Notes under the pieces: generated by a model
The model's database searches: none
Told to the model about the DNA's origin: nothing
Seen by the model: only the letters and a program-made list of their open reading frames with translations
Assembly: GCA_030789695.1 (NCBI GenBank)
Contig: CM061138.1
Location: forward strand, 182,443,051-182,507,050
DNA length: 64,000 nucleotides
Reading direction: 5' to 3'
Source: Scilla litardierei
Lineage: Eukaryota; Streptophyta; Magnoliopsida; Asparagales; Asparagaceae
Part shown: piece by piece, positions 24,145-34,159 of the stretch
How the letters are laid out: each line of letters opens with the position of its first letter
Numbering within the stretch: the first letter of the stretch is position 1
Program-made: the position numbers and the translations under genes

Positions 24145-26486
24145 TAGGATTGGTGTAGGAAGGCTAGTGTGAGAAGGGGTTAAGGTTAGTGGCATTCTTG
24201 TAATTAATCGGTGTGTGTGCATAATAGGAGAGTGTGAAAAGTAATGGCTTACTTGTAATTAAGGTTGGGTGGGGGTGTATTGTTGGAGAGATATTTGTAG
24301 AGGATGGCAAACTTGTAAATATTACCTTCTTGATTCTTCTACTCTCTTCTCCCAAATTCCCTTTGTTTCTAAACCCTTCTACAAATATCTCCCTCTCATT
24401 ACATGCCTGGCTGAAATTTTTAAGGAGGAGAAAAGAAAGAAAAAGAGAGAGAAAGGAAAGAAGAAGAAAGAAGAAGAGGAAGAAAGGGGAACCCAAGGCA
24501 AGGAGAAGAGAAGGACGAAGGAGATGTGCTTGAAGAAGGAGGATCCATAGGGATTTGGGCTACCCCATTGACTCTCATCACCCCTTAGGTAGGATTTCCA
24601 CCTCAACTAGTATTAGAGTTGCATGCTTAGTTTTAAAGTAAAGCTTGCATCTTTAGTTATCCAAGATAACTCATGCACCGTTCTTATAAAATCCTCTCTT
24701 ATGGTTGTTGTTGTTGTTGTTGTTTTAACTCTTCTTAAGATAATTCTGAGTTTTTGTTGGTTGTGCGCGGTGAGCAATTCTGAGTTTTGGGCTGTTTTGG
24801 GCGGTGATCAATTCTGAGTTTGGGCAGTTGTGCGTAGTGAGCAATTCTGAGTTTGGGTAGTTGCGCGCGGTGAGCAATTTTGAGCTAAAGTTGCCCACTT
24901 TAATGTTGCCGAAAATCTGGACAGATTTATATGCTGATTGTTTTGCTTAGTCCTTACAATCTAGAATTGAGTTTGCTCTGAAACTTTTATGGCCTAAAAG
25001 TTATCTATAACTATTATGTTGTGAACTTTTACTAATTCGGACTGTAATTATGGCTAAAAATTCTATCTTGCCAACATGTCTGTTTTTATCCTGTCTAAAC
25101 ACATTTATTAAAACAGTGAATAGTCCCTCAATACTTGATGAAATTGTGTGTTCTTGGTCTTGTTGGAAATTTAACTTCATGATCTACAACTTTGTAGTTT
25201 TCTATTTCTGCTAGTTCTGCCTGTAATTAGTAGTAATCTGGTCATTAAGTTAGTGTAGTTTCTGTTTTTAATTCCAGCACATGTATACTTTGGTGTAAAT
25301 GCTATAGAAAATAGAATTCTCATCTAAACTTCATGGAAATTGATATGTGAACTCAGGACATCTATATGTACAACTCTCATTTAGATTGCATGGTCATGTT
25401 CTAATCAAACATATGCTCCTTAATCTGACTGTTCTGTTTTCCCAGCAAGCTGCATTGTTGGACGTTGATCTAATTCTTTATTTGTGGTTATTTTCAATGG
25501 CTTTGTTGAGGGTTTGATGTTGTTGGTTGGTATATGGGAGAAGAGAAGGTGGAAGTGAAGTACTTGCCTTTCTTTTATGAATCATGGATTTTAGCCTTTA
25601 TGTTTTAAACATGCTTTTGGACATGGATGCTTATACATGGTGGGAAGGATGTGGTGGACATGGCATGCATTTATGTTGGGCGTTAATGTGATATGGTTTG
25701 GGGTGGTATGGTGGGCATGGCACGATGTGCATGACACCTTGATATGAAGTTGGAAATGAGATGTTGAAAAGGTGAATTATCTTTTACATGAAGGCATGCC
25801 ATGATGACACATGAACCATGCATGTATAAGGCCATTGTCCCATAGCCATGAGAGACCCTCTTGTACCCTTAAGTCTCATTCTGTATCTTGATTGATGTTG
25901 TAGCTCACTTCACCTTTGTAGCTCTTATAACTTGCCTTATGTTTCATTATGATGCTTGATATTTATGCCATGTCATACACCATGCCTGCTCACATGCACC
26001 TTTTCTACACTTCATGTAAGGGCTAGTTGGGGTATGGTTTTCCTATTGAGTCACGCTTTGACGTGCCCCATCGTTGACGTTTCAGGTTCAAGTGTTGGAG
26101 TTGGTTGGTGGCAGTGAGGTGGAGCAGTGAAGTTCTATGGATGAGTTAGGTTGGGGTGGCGAGGGAAGATGAGAGGGTGTTTGTACTTTTGGGTTTTTGT
26201 TTGGGTAGTGACGAGATGATAATGATAGACGTATGTACAGATGGATGATGTATAAGAAATCAGACTTTTCTTTGGGTTTAGTTTTTGTACAGTTTCTCTC
26301 TGTGTTTCTTTCTGTGTTTATGTTGTTAGTTGTTTGGTTGTGCTTTGGAAACATTACAAGTACTATCCCAGCAGTGCGCAGTGGACCTGCTTGAGTTTTT
26401 GTACTTCCCTTCGTAACACTTGCTGCTCTGGGAGAACCTGGGACGGGTTCGTACTTCCAGGGTATCCTGGGGAGCGGGGTGTAACA
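24145..26486 (+). repeat. 3' part of another Ty3-type LTR
   Basis: It ends GGGGAGCGGGGTGTAACA at 26486, the usual end of plant Ty3 LTRs. The left part was probably separated by the Sirevirus insertion at 24144. It includes a GA-rich tract (24421-24500) of promoter/leader type and a degenerate repeat GTGAGCAATTCTGAGTTTGGG around 24770-24890. No gene is visible; the ORFs at 24164-24606 reflect the purine tract. Confidence 0.5.
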
Positions 26487-27500
26487 TTGCTCAAGTGAAA
26501 TCCTCAGCGAGTGATTGGCTCGAAGGCGCGGTGTGGTTCGGAAAGCGGTTCAGCTCCGGCCTATGTGCGGCTCGAGATACGGTTCGGTACACTTTGTCGG
26601 TGCAAGCAAAGTTTCGGGTAAGTCAGTTTATTTGTGCTTTTCATATATTTGCAGTAGTTTAGATCTTTCTTCGGGTTGGTCGGACCCAACCCTTAGTTAG
26701 TAGATTATCCTGGCTAGGGTGCATGATTCCTTAGGGTTATAATTATCAAAGTGTTTAATAATGTTTCCGCTGCATTTTTTTATTCTAACGGCCATCCGAC
26801 GTAGGATGGGCATAGAAATATACCCTAATGGTCCTTGAAAACCCCAACAAGAGTTTTCCACAGACGGCGCCAAACTGTTAAGACCAAAATTAACTGAGAC
26901 AGTTGTCAAGCTCACGTAGATTCGAGATGCTGAGTCGGAGCCTCGTCAGCAGTTGGAGTGGGACCCTTGGTTGGAAGAATCAGGGTCGAGTGATGGTAGC
27001 TGGAGATGATGCGACGTTTGATCGACCTTCGAGTGGTAGTTGCGTCGATCGTTCGAGGCTGGAAAGCTTGACGTCGACCTTCGACCTGACCGTCGATCTG
27101 CACCACAGGGACTCGTTAGGGGGGGTCGGATCTGGGTTCCGACCCAAATCCCCTCCGATGTTTAAGTTAGTATGGAACTTAAGGGAGAGATTGAGTTTGG
27201 TGCAGCTGAGATTGACCCACGGAGGATCGTCTCAAGATTGACGGCGCAAGCTCGAATGTATAAGAAGTGTAAGCTGAGAAAGTAGAGTTCTATGTCTTTA
27301 GACCTCGTACCTTGAAATTGGAACACATTTACCTTCGTTCTTCGGTATATTTATATTTAATTCCCCCTTGATGATGTGTAACCCGTCCATCATTGATTTG
27401 GACACGATCTTCTCCGGGATTCGAGTTAACTGCTGCTCATTTACTTGGTCCCATTAACTTTCTCCTGAATGTTATCGCCAGCATAACGTTCATTCTAACA
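26487..27500 (-). mobile_element. 5' end of a minus-strand LTR element with an Asp-type PBS
   Basis: The LTR is 26876-27500 (625 bp; minus-strand TGTTAGAATGAACG to GGTCTTAACA). Next to it the minus strand reads GTTTGGCGCCGTCTGTGGAA; its TGGCGCCGTC matches the 3' end complement of tRNA-Asp, used by Tat/Athila-like Ty3 elements. Only 389 bp of leader (26487-26875) remain before the neighbouring Ty3 LTR cuts it off. No coding domain is left. Confidence 0.6.
26876..27500 (-). repeat. 5' LTR of the element with the Asp-type PBS
   Basis: TG...CA ends: TGTTAAGACC at 26876 and CATTCTAACA at 27500 on the plus strand. ORFs inside (for example 26903-27241) have no domain. Confidence 0.55.
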
Positions 27501-28130
27501 ATATAGGAATAACATATTAACACTATAGAAATAATACAATATGTTGACAAAAGAGGGGAGAGAGCGAAAGCAAAAGCGAAAGTGCGTAATCACGCTCTCG
27601 GCTTTGTTTTCCTTTTCTTTTGGGGCTTTCTTTATTGTATTTTTTTTGTCTTTCCCTTTTATAGAATTTATTTTGTCCTTTATTGTAGTTTGAAAAAATA
27701 ATCAGAGAGTCGTGATTTGCAAGCTTCGATTAAAGGGTAGCTCGTTTATTTATTGTATCTTATTTTATTGTATTTTGGGTTCGTGTTAAAATTGGACGGT
27801 TTCGTTGACTGTGGGTGCTTTGTTGTTTGTCCGTTTCTGAGGGCCGAGGAAAGCGCTACACGTGGCCCAGTTTGCCTTTGTATTCGCTCTAACAGTATTT
27901 TTAAGTATTTTAGAGGAAAAATAACAGCTTAATTGTACTTTATTGCTTATAGTGGCAGATGGAACTGAACATGCTTGGAGTGCATTTTGTATTAGGTTAT
28001 ATTATATGCATATTTTAGTCAAGAATGGCATTAATTTGTCAAAATCATAATAAAAGTTGCAGCTTCGACTCTTTAGATGCTCAAAGCAAATCATGGAAGA
28101 GATGAGAAAATACAGCAAGAAATATGACTA
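27501..28130. other. Intergenic sequence, nothing recognised
   Basis: Mixed AT-rich sequence with a T-rich stretch (27600-27670). No ORF, LTR end or inverted repeat could be supported. Confidence 0.5.
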
Positions 28131-28133
28131 TAA

Positions 28134-28573
28134 GGGCATGTTCTTTTGCTGGAATAGAGAAAAATGGAATACGGCAAAGTTTGTATTTCAAGGAAAGAGA
28201 AGATGAAGTTTTGTGTTTCTTTGGGTGGAATAGATTATGGAAAGTGGTGTTTGAAATAGAAAGTGAGTTCCACGTTCTATTCTTGTGTTCTTTTGGGATT
28301 GGAGAGTTGGAATGAAAAAGTGGAATGAGGATGAGTTAGAGGGGGAGGAGAGAGATGAGAGAGTGGGGCCCACCATTCCCAAGGATTCTATTGTATTCCA
28401 AGCAAAAAGCTTGGAATACAAAAGTGCTCATCATTACCAAATTGGAATAGCCACGTAGGATTCTATTCCACTTCCAAAAGAACAACCGCTTGGAATACAA
28501 ACTTGGAATAGGGTGAATAGTGCAGGAACAGTGACAAATTTTGCATTCCCAGCCCCCGCAAAAGAACAGCCCC
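28134..28573. mobile_element. Tourist-like MITE (PIF/Harbinger type)
   Basis: The 440-bp element has terminal inverted repeats GGGCATGTTCTTTTGCTGG on the left and, reversed, GGGGCTGTTCTTTTGCGGG on the right (16 of 19 match). It is flanked by the 3-bp duplication TAA at 28131-28133 and 28574-28576. TAA/TTA duplications with GGG-CTGTTC-type ends are typical of Tourist MITEs. It encodes no transposase. Inside, several inverted CTTGGAATAC motifs occur, including a palindrome near 28398-28420. Confidence 0.75.
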
Positions 28574-28576
28574 TAA

Positions 28577-29373
28577 GTGGAAAAAAATTGTGAATAAAAT
28601 GTGTTACATTCTTTCCCATAGGGAGTGTTTTATATAAAGACTAGTCATAACCCGTGCCCAGAAGGCACGGAGGCAGTCGTTATCCGGGCGCAAATACAAA
28701 GAGAAGCGGTCGCCAAAGTGAAAAAAGCGTGGGTATGTGTGTGAGAGGAGGGTCGGGGGCAAAAAGAGGAAAAACAGGGACTAAAACGCAAAAAAAACCA
28801 CCAAAAACCTATCCCAAACCCAAGTCCAGAATCACACACAACCCCCACGTGGCGACAAAACTGCCACGTGGAACAAAACTGTCACATTCGTGAATTGTAT
28901 AATAGATGGCATAGTGCCATTTATAAGCCATTTCATGTAACGCGCTCTTCCTGGGATGGACCAGATCTGGTCGGACTTTTCTTCGGATTGGGGTTATGTG
29001 CCTTTTTTTATTTGCGCCTCAAGAGCTTTTGGGATGACTTACTACCACGAGGTTACATGAATACATAAAATTTTTACAAATTAACAACATACAATTAAAA
29101 ACTCTTTTAGAAATGACCTATCATATATAGTATGAACCCAATCAAATAGAAAAAACAAAAATAAAAAATGACAATAAATAATTAAAGCATCATTAAATAT
29201 TAATTGTTACTCCATAAGAGATCATCCAGAAAAAACTTAAAATACTCGCAACGTTTGTGAAAAAACAAAATTCTCACATGCATTGGAAAACTTAAAAAAA
29301 AAAATCAGAGAGATTTCTTGAAAAAATAAAAAGGCAAGGTCGTCGAGGGTGTTTTACCAAAGTTTAGCTTACA
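28577..29373. other. Intergenic sequence with a small palindrome
   Basis: AACCCGTGCCCAGAAGGCACGG at about 28651-28672 holds the inverted pair CCGTGCC/GGCACGG, and CCACGTGG motifs lie near 28846 and 28864. The ORF at 28868-29068 has no recognised domain. I could not assign this stretch to a known element. Confidence 0.35.
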
Positions 29374-29820
29374 TTATTGCATGAAAGACAACATAATAAT
29401 AGATAGCCAATGAGACAAGAGATTCCTATGTTGTGCTGCTGATTGACCGTTCAATAAATAATGATAGGCTGCCAACAAGAAAGATACGAAGAGAGATCGT
29501 AATTTGTAGCAAACAAAGGGTTTAGATGTGTAATTTGGAGCAAACAAAAAATGAAAGCACAAGGGTTTAATGCTAATCAAAGCAGCCTTGTTGAATTCAG
29601 TATCGTTGACCGAAGAGCAAAAAAACCAGAATAAATGGGCAGTAATAACACTTGCTAGAATCACTGCAACAATCATAGATGTGATTTCCTGCAAAGATGC
29701 TCCCAACATTGAATCGCAATCTTTTCTTTTTGACAGGAGAGAAGTTAAAACCTTTGCAGGCTTGTGGACGAGAGATGCAAAGGCCAAGCGTTCAAAGAGA
29801 CGCGCATGGGGATGCTCCAT
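29374..29820 (-). CDS. Uncertain 148-codon ORF with hydrophobic stretches
   Basis: I do not recognise this ORF. It has two hydrophobic runs (ITSMIVAVILASVITAHLFW at residues about 46-65 and LFVSFLLAAYHYLL near 110) and no known domain. It is the longest frame in the stretch downstream of the ARID-type exon. Three shorter minus-strand frames lie between it and the exon (29745-30005, 30002-30208, 30196-30423), but none shows a splice arrangement or motif I can defend. It may be a chance ORF or a membrane-protein relic. Confidence 0.15.
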   Translation of the reverse strand: MEHPHARLFERLAFASLVHKPAKVLTSLLSKRKDCDSMLGASLQEITSMIVAVILASVITAHLFWFFCSSVNDTEFNKAALISIKPLCFHFLFAPNYTSKPFVCYKLRSLFVSFLLAAYHYLLNGQSAAQHRNLLSHWLSIIMLSFMQ

Positions 29821-30423
29821 CTTTTCCTAAAGGTGTTGCAAGGGGCCCCTTCATCATGAACAATGTGTAGGTAATAACAAGGATCAGGATTCCCCAACAC
29901 TAGCTTTGTAACAAGCAGAGTGTTGCCAGTTGCCAGCCTTAGATTTATCTTTGGGAGTGGTGAGGTCATCAACATTACAAAAAAAAATTGATTGCTTTCT
30001 ATCAATCAGCATTTTCTACAATAGAAAAAAAAGGGACAAAAGCAAGACATACATGCATGAAGGTAGGGCCATGAAAGAGGAAGATGGTGCAATGGCTCAT
30101 GATTGCAGCACCATTTGGTTTTGTTCCTGTTATCTTGATCCTGGTTAACAAGCAACCAGCCTCCTTTTTTTTCCCAAGCAATTTTAAAACAAATTCTAGG
30201 TTTTGCAATTTTCAGAAAACATAGGGATCCTAATGGAGGTGTGCATTATTTTTGTCATGCTATCAGAGGGAGACAAAACAAAGAAGCACAGAAGAGACTT
30301 AGAGACATCACTTTGACAAAACATCCTCAGAGATAGATAATACTCCAACAAGATCTTTGGCCCTGCACTAAAATTTGATGTCGGGACCGATGAGCATGAT
30401 TCAGGCTGTACCTTGGACTTCAC

Positions 30424-31683
30424 ATATATAACAAAAGAATTGAGTGTTGCTCATGGCAATTGTATAAGAAAAATATCAGCATCAGCTATTGAACGAGCTG
30501 TGGACTGGTTAAAATGTTTACTAGATCTATTATGCTTTAGGAGTCTAGAATATGAAGATCAAAATAAACGATATTGATCAAAATAATGTCTTATTTCTCA
30601 ATTATATACAGTTGCTCTGTAAACTCTGTAAACTGGTGGAAATAAAGTGGCATGAGTTGTATAATGATCACATATAGGGAGAATGAGAAAGTAGAAAGCT
30701 ATTCACACAACAAAGACGAGAGAGAGAAGAGTCATTTTCCTCAAATCATTGAATTTTTATCCTCTGATCATGCCTTCATACACACGCATTATTACCACTC
30801 CTCTCAAAAGGTTATATGAACACAGACAAAATTACATAACAATGCATATTGATTCATGCTTAAATGGATGCTAGTAATTGATAACTAATGATGGTAACAC
30901 TACCAATAAACAAATTCAGACAAACATATAACACAAACAGACCTGCATTCTGCGGTATGATCATCGAATGTTAGCGGTGCTTAAAATAAGAATGAAGATA
31001 TCATTTTTTTTCCCTTAACAAATTCATAAAGCAAAAGAAATTAAAACGAAAGGAAATTCAGAATTAAAAATGTACACAAGCATGGAAATTTATGTGCAGT
31101 TATTAAATTGCATTTTGACATGTACATCCAAAAATTAAATTAAATAAACGCATTAACCATTAAGTTGGCTAAATCATTTAAATTCAACTTCTTAGAGTAA
31201 ATATTAATAAGGCAATGGAAGTTCTCCCCTATACACATGTAGAGCTGAATCGATCACCACCACATGCATCTTCTTTTATGCCAAAAACCAAATTCTCGTA
31301 CACTCTCGGGATCTTTACAAAGGCCTGTAGCAGAATTTGCCAAGAAACACATGTTAGAAAATGATACATTTTAAACAACATAAAGATCATATTATCCTCG
31401 AGATCATATAGATGCTACCTTTTGCACCCAAAAATTGAGAGCTATAAAATAAGCACTCACTTGTCAAGTTGACTTCCTCCATGTCTAGTGGTAACTGGAA
31501 ATACTCTAGCACCCACTCAAACATACAAGCAAAATGTTGTTTAGTTCCTGTTGCATGATCTATTATTCAAACGCAGCTACAGTAAAAGTGCAGTTTATAA
31601 TAACTGAGGTCTTCCACTTGCATGTGAGCAAGATTTTATAGCTGACTACATTTGTTAGCCCTCCGCATGCTTGGCCTTGTTCG
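30424..31683. other. AT-rich sequence downstream of the host gene exon
   Basis: No ORF of note. It probably includes the 3' untranslated region of the minus-strand exon ending at 31684, but I cannot place the polyadenylation site. Confidence 0.35.
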
Positions 31684-32337
31684 TTACCATCCTGAGTTTT
31701 CATCATCACTGCTATATACAGGCTGAGTCCCCAGTCGGGTCCAGATACTCATCCACCTCAGTAGAAATACGTTGAAGTAAAAGCTCACAATATCCTTCCT
31801 GCTCTTGTAGGTGAAACACTCCAAGATAGGCTCCCAGAAGCTCCTACTCTCTGCACAATTCTCCCTCACAATATCATCAAACCTCATTTGCTCCTCTTGT
31901 GTCCATGACTCGGAAACTTCTTCGCCCATCTCAGAAAAGCCCAGACTAAAGAAAGATGGACCCAAGTAAGATTTAAGATGTCGCCTCGCTTGGTTGACGT
32001 GAAGCCTGACGCACTCCGTAGATCCTCGACTGGAGCAATTGCACAAGAATGTCTTTCCTTTACCAATCCTTTTCTTCTTAATTTGTCTATCATCGCCTTC
32101 TTTTGGCCATATTCGGGTGCCTAACCACTTGGAACTATTCAACTCGTCGTCGTCGTGTGACACATCCTCCTTATTTGGTGGACCTGTCCATTCGGGTACG
32201 TCGGCCTGAAATGAGGGGCCAATTGGAATGTGCTTTCTGGGCAGTTCACCATTGCCGATTTTAAGCAATGTCCTTCGAGATCTTCGCACTGGATTACCGT
32301 TCGTTGCACTTAGAAACTTGTGACGTTTATGCTTTTG
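31684..32337 (-). CDS. Last exon of an ARID/ELM2/Myb-like nuclear protein gene
   Basis: This minus-strand exon opens after a splice acceptor (TTGGGTGTTCCAG at 32350-32338) and ends in a TAA at 31684, giving about 217 residues. It reads into an ELM2-type start (PIGPSFQADVPEWTGPP ... KWLGTRIWP), then a basic KKKRIGKGK run and a Cys-containing block (CNCSSRGSTECVRLHVNQAR). A SANT/Myb-like C-terminal segment follows (ESWTQEEQMRFDDIV ... FYFNVFLLRWMSIWTRLG), and the end is acidic (SSDDENSGW). This order matches the C-terminal half of plant proteins annotated as ARID/BRIGHT DNA-binding plus ELM2 domain, which are likely chromatin regulators in the nucleus. The ARID domain would be on upstream exons at higher coordinates, and I recognised none there. 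The frame is uninterrupted and unlike the surrounding transposons, so I take it as a host gene or a recent fragment of one. Confidence 0.75.
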   Translation of the reverse strand, partial: QKHKRHKFLSATNGNPVRRSRRTLLKIGNGELPRKHIPIGPSFQADVPEWTGPPNKEDVSHDDDELNSSKWLGTRIWPKEGDDRQIKKKRIGKGKTFLCNCSSRGSTECVRLHVNQARRHLKSYLGPSFFSLGFSEMGEEVSESWTQEEQMRFDDIVRENCAESRSFWEPILECFTYKSRKDIVSFYFNVFLLRWMSIWTRLGTQPVYSSDDENSGW

Positions 32338-33070
32338 CTGGAACACCCAAGATTTTAATTGGCACAGTCAATTGCCAGAATCATGTCAAAGAATGATAGA
32401 ATGTGAATATTCAAACATAAGCATCCGTTTATCATAGGAAAGTACTGCTAATACTAGGAGAGAGCATATATGACCAAGCAAGTAGCCAAAGACTGATAAA
32501 TATAAGATGGACGATATGAATACTTAAGGTTCTCGAGAATAAAATACAATCTGAACATGTGCCTAATGAACCATATAAAAGCGTGTGAATATCCCAACAA
32601 AGACATGGCAATAATGTATATCTTTAATAGCTTGAAGAAGTCAATAATTATGATGATCTTCTGTTAATTACCAATACACAATCATTCATCCAAGTTACTA
32701 AAAATAAAAAAATAAAATAAAAAAAAGTACCCTAAGCACAACCATATAAAAGACGTGAATATAGCAACGTTAATAGCTTCCTGATTAGTTGTATTTTTAC
32801 AACTGCAAGGAAAAGGCGGCAGCCTAATAAGTTATATAATCCATAGCAAAGTGAAAGGATATACATCAGTGCAGGCATAGGTGTTGATTAAATTTGAGCT
32901 TCTCTTTCAAACTGTATAAAGAGAATTCTCTGCCATCGTTGCAATTCTTTCCCACAAAATTGGATAAATGCATATATATACATCATCATGGACAACTAGA
33001 AGGAGATATAAGATGTAGGCAGAATACGTGACATGAGAGGTCTGCTTGCATCGGCGATGGCCAGTTTTAT
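32338..33070 (-). other. Probable intron or upstream region of the ARID-type gene
   Basis: AT-rich, with no exon, LTR or inverted repeat recognised. By position it is the intron upstream of the exon at 31684-32337. Confidence 0.35.
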
Positions 33071-33288
33071 TGAAACACCCAAAGTGAGAACTTTCCAAGA
33101 GGTCGACCATCTTGAAACTGCTTTTGCTCAAAACATGCATTGCAATAGAGTTTTGCCATAGTGATTCCTCTCTTAAAAAATGCTGGCTACAATTACTTCT
33201 TAAGTTCATAGGAAGTCTTGTATACCAAAAAACCCCCATTATCGCATATCTGATGTAGGAAAATACTCTCGATGCTGGGGGTGTTACA
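33071..33288 (-). repeat. Cassandra 3' LTR with 5S-like domain
   Basis: On the plus strand it starts TGAAACACCCAAAGTGAG and ends GGGGGTGTTACA. The 5S-like part is at about 33082-33170, reading as 5S RNA on the minus strand. It is too diverged to count as a functional 5S gene. Confidence 0.65.
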
Positions 33289-33565
33289 TACCCCCCCTTA
33301 GGCCCCCTTGCCTACTAAAAACACTTCACCATGTGGCGTGGGATTCTAAAAGTAACCCCAATTCTAGAGGCGGACTTCATGGACTCAAGGAATTGCCCCA
33401 TCCCGGTGTGAAGTGACATTTTGCTTCGTGTAGCACTCAACTCCATGTGACACTTAGTTCTCAAACTTTCAGCTAGTGTGAGGCTATGATACTATATATA
33501 ACACTCCAAGTAAGAACTTCCTAAGCGGCATCATCTTGAAATTGTTCCAGCCCGAGAACACTTTT

Positions 33566-33680
33566 TTATTGATTCACCGGAAAGCTGGTTAAACGCGCGC
33601 ACGCAGATCGCGCCCAGCTGGGATCGAACCCGTGACGTCCCAGCTGAGGAGCGTGAGAAATGCCACTAGAATTGGCCCCA
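33566..33680 (-). mobile_element. tRNA-derived SINE
   Basis: A 115-bp insertion flanked by an 11-bp direct repeat AGAACACTTTT (33555-33565 and 33681-33691). On the minus strand it begins GGGGCCAATTCTAGTGGC, has a pol III B-box-like GGGTTCGATCC after GACGTCAC, and ends in AATCAATAA before the A-rich duplication. The box-B consensus, small size and target duplication fit a plant SINE. The A box is less clear. Confidence 0.65.
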
Positions 33681-33811
33681 AGAACACTTTTAATAATAAA
33701 GTTTAGTCACAAAAATTACTCTCTCAAAAATATTGGCTACTGTTAATTTTTGAGGTCATAAGAATCCTTATTTACCATAGAACCCCTTATCACATAACCA
33801 ATGCAGGACTA

Positions 33812-34146
33812 TGGTAGGAACCAAAACAAATATTCGATTTTTGTTGATAAAACTGAAATAAACAGATACATTGATCACAATTATAGGGGCTATCACCCTC
33901 CCAAACGCCAATTAAAGAGAGCGTCCACACTCTTCCGAAGAACGAGGTATAATCTTACCTCTACAATCTATTTTCTCTCAAAAATAACCTCATAAACCCC
34001 TCAGCCCTTCCCACATATAAATAGATTTAAGATCTATGGAAAATTACAGAAAACCCTAAAAAGACTGAAAATTTTCCAATACAGCCCCTAAAAATCCAAA
34101 AATTCCCTAATGGTCCTAAAACATATAAAAGAGTGCAGATCTATCA
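33812..34146 (-). repeat. 3' LTR of element A
   Basis: 335 bp, TGGTAGGAACC to AGATCTATCA on the plus strand. It matches 36144-36484 with many small differences, so A is older than B. Confidence 0.85.
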
Positions 34147-34159
34147 TTACTCCCCCCCC

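Noticed and set aside
28651..28672. Transposon end near CCGTGCCCAGAAGGCACGG
   Set aside because: A short palindrome only; I found no matching second end or target duplication.
33082..33170. Functional 5S rRNA gene
   Set aside because: The match to 5S is diverged and lies within the LTR of a Cassandra-type element, so I treat it as part of that element.
33600..33650. Possible tRNA gene (GGTTCGATCC box)
   Set aside because: No cloverleaf can be formed; the box belongs to the SINE with target duplications.
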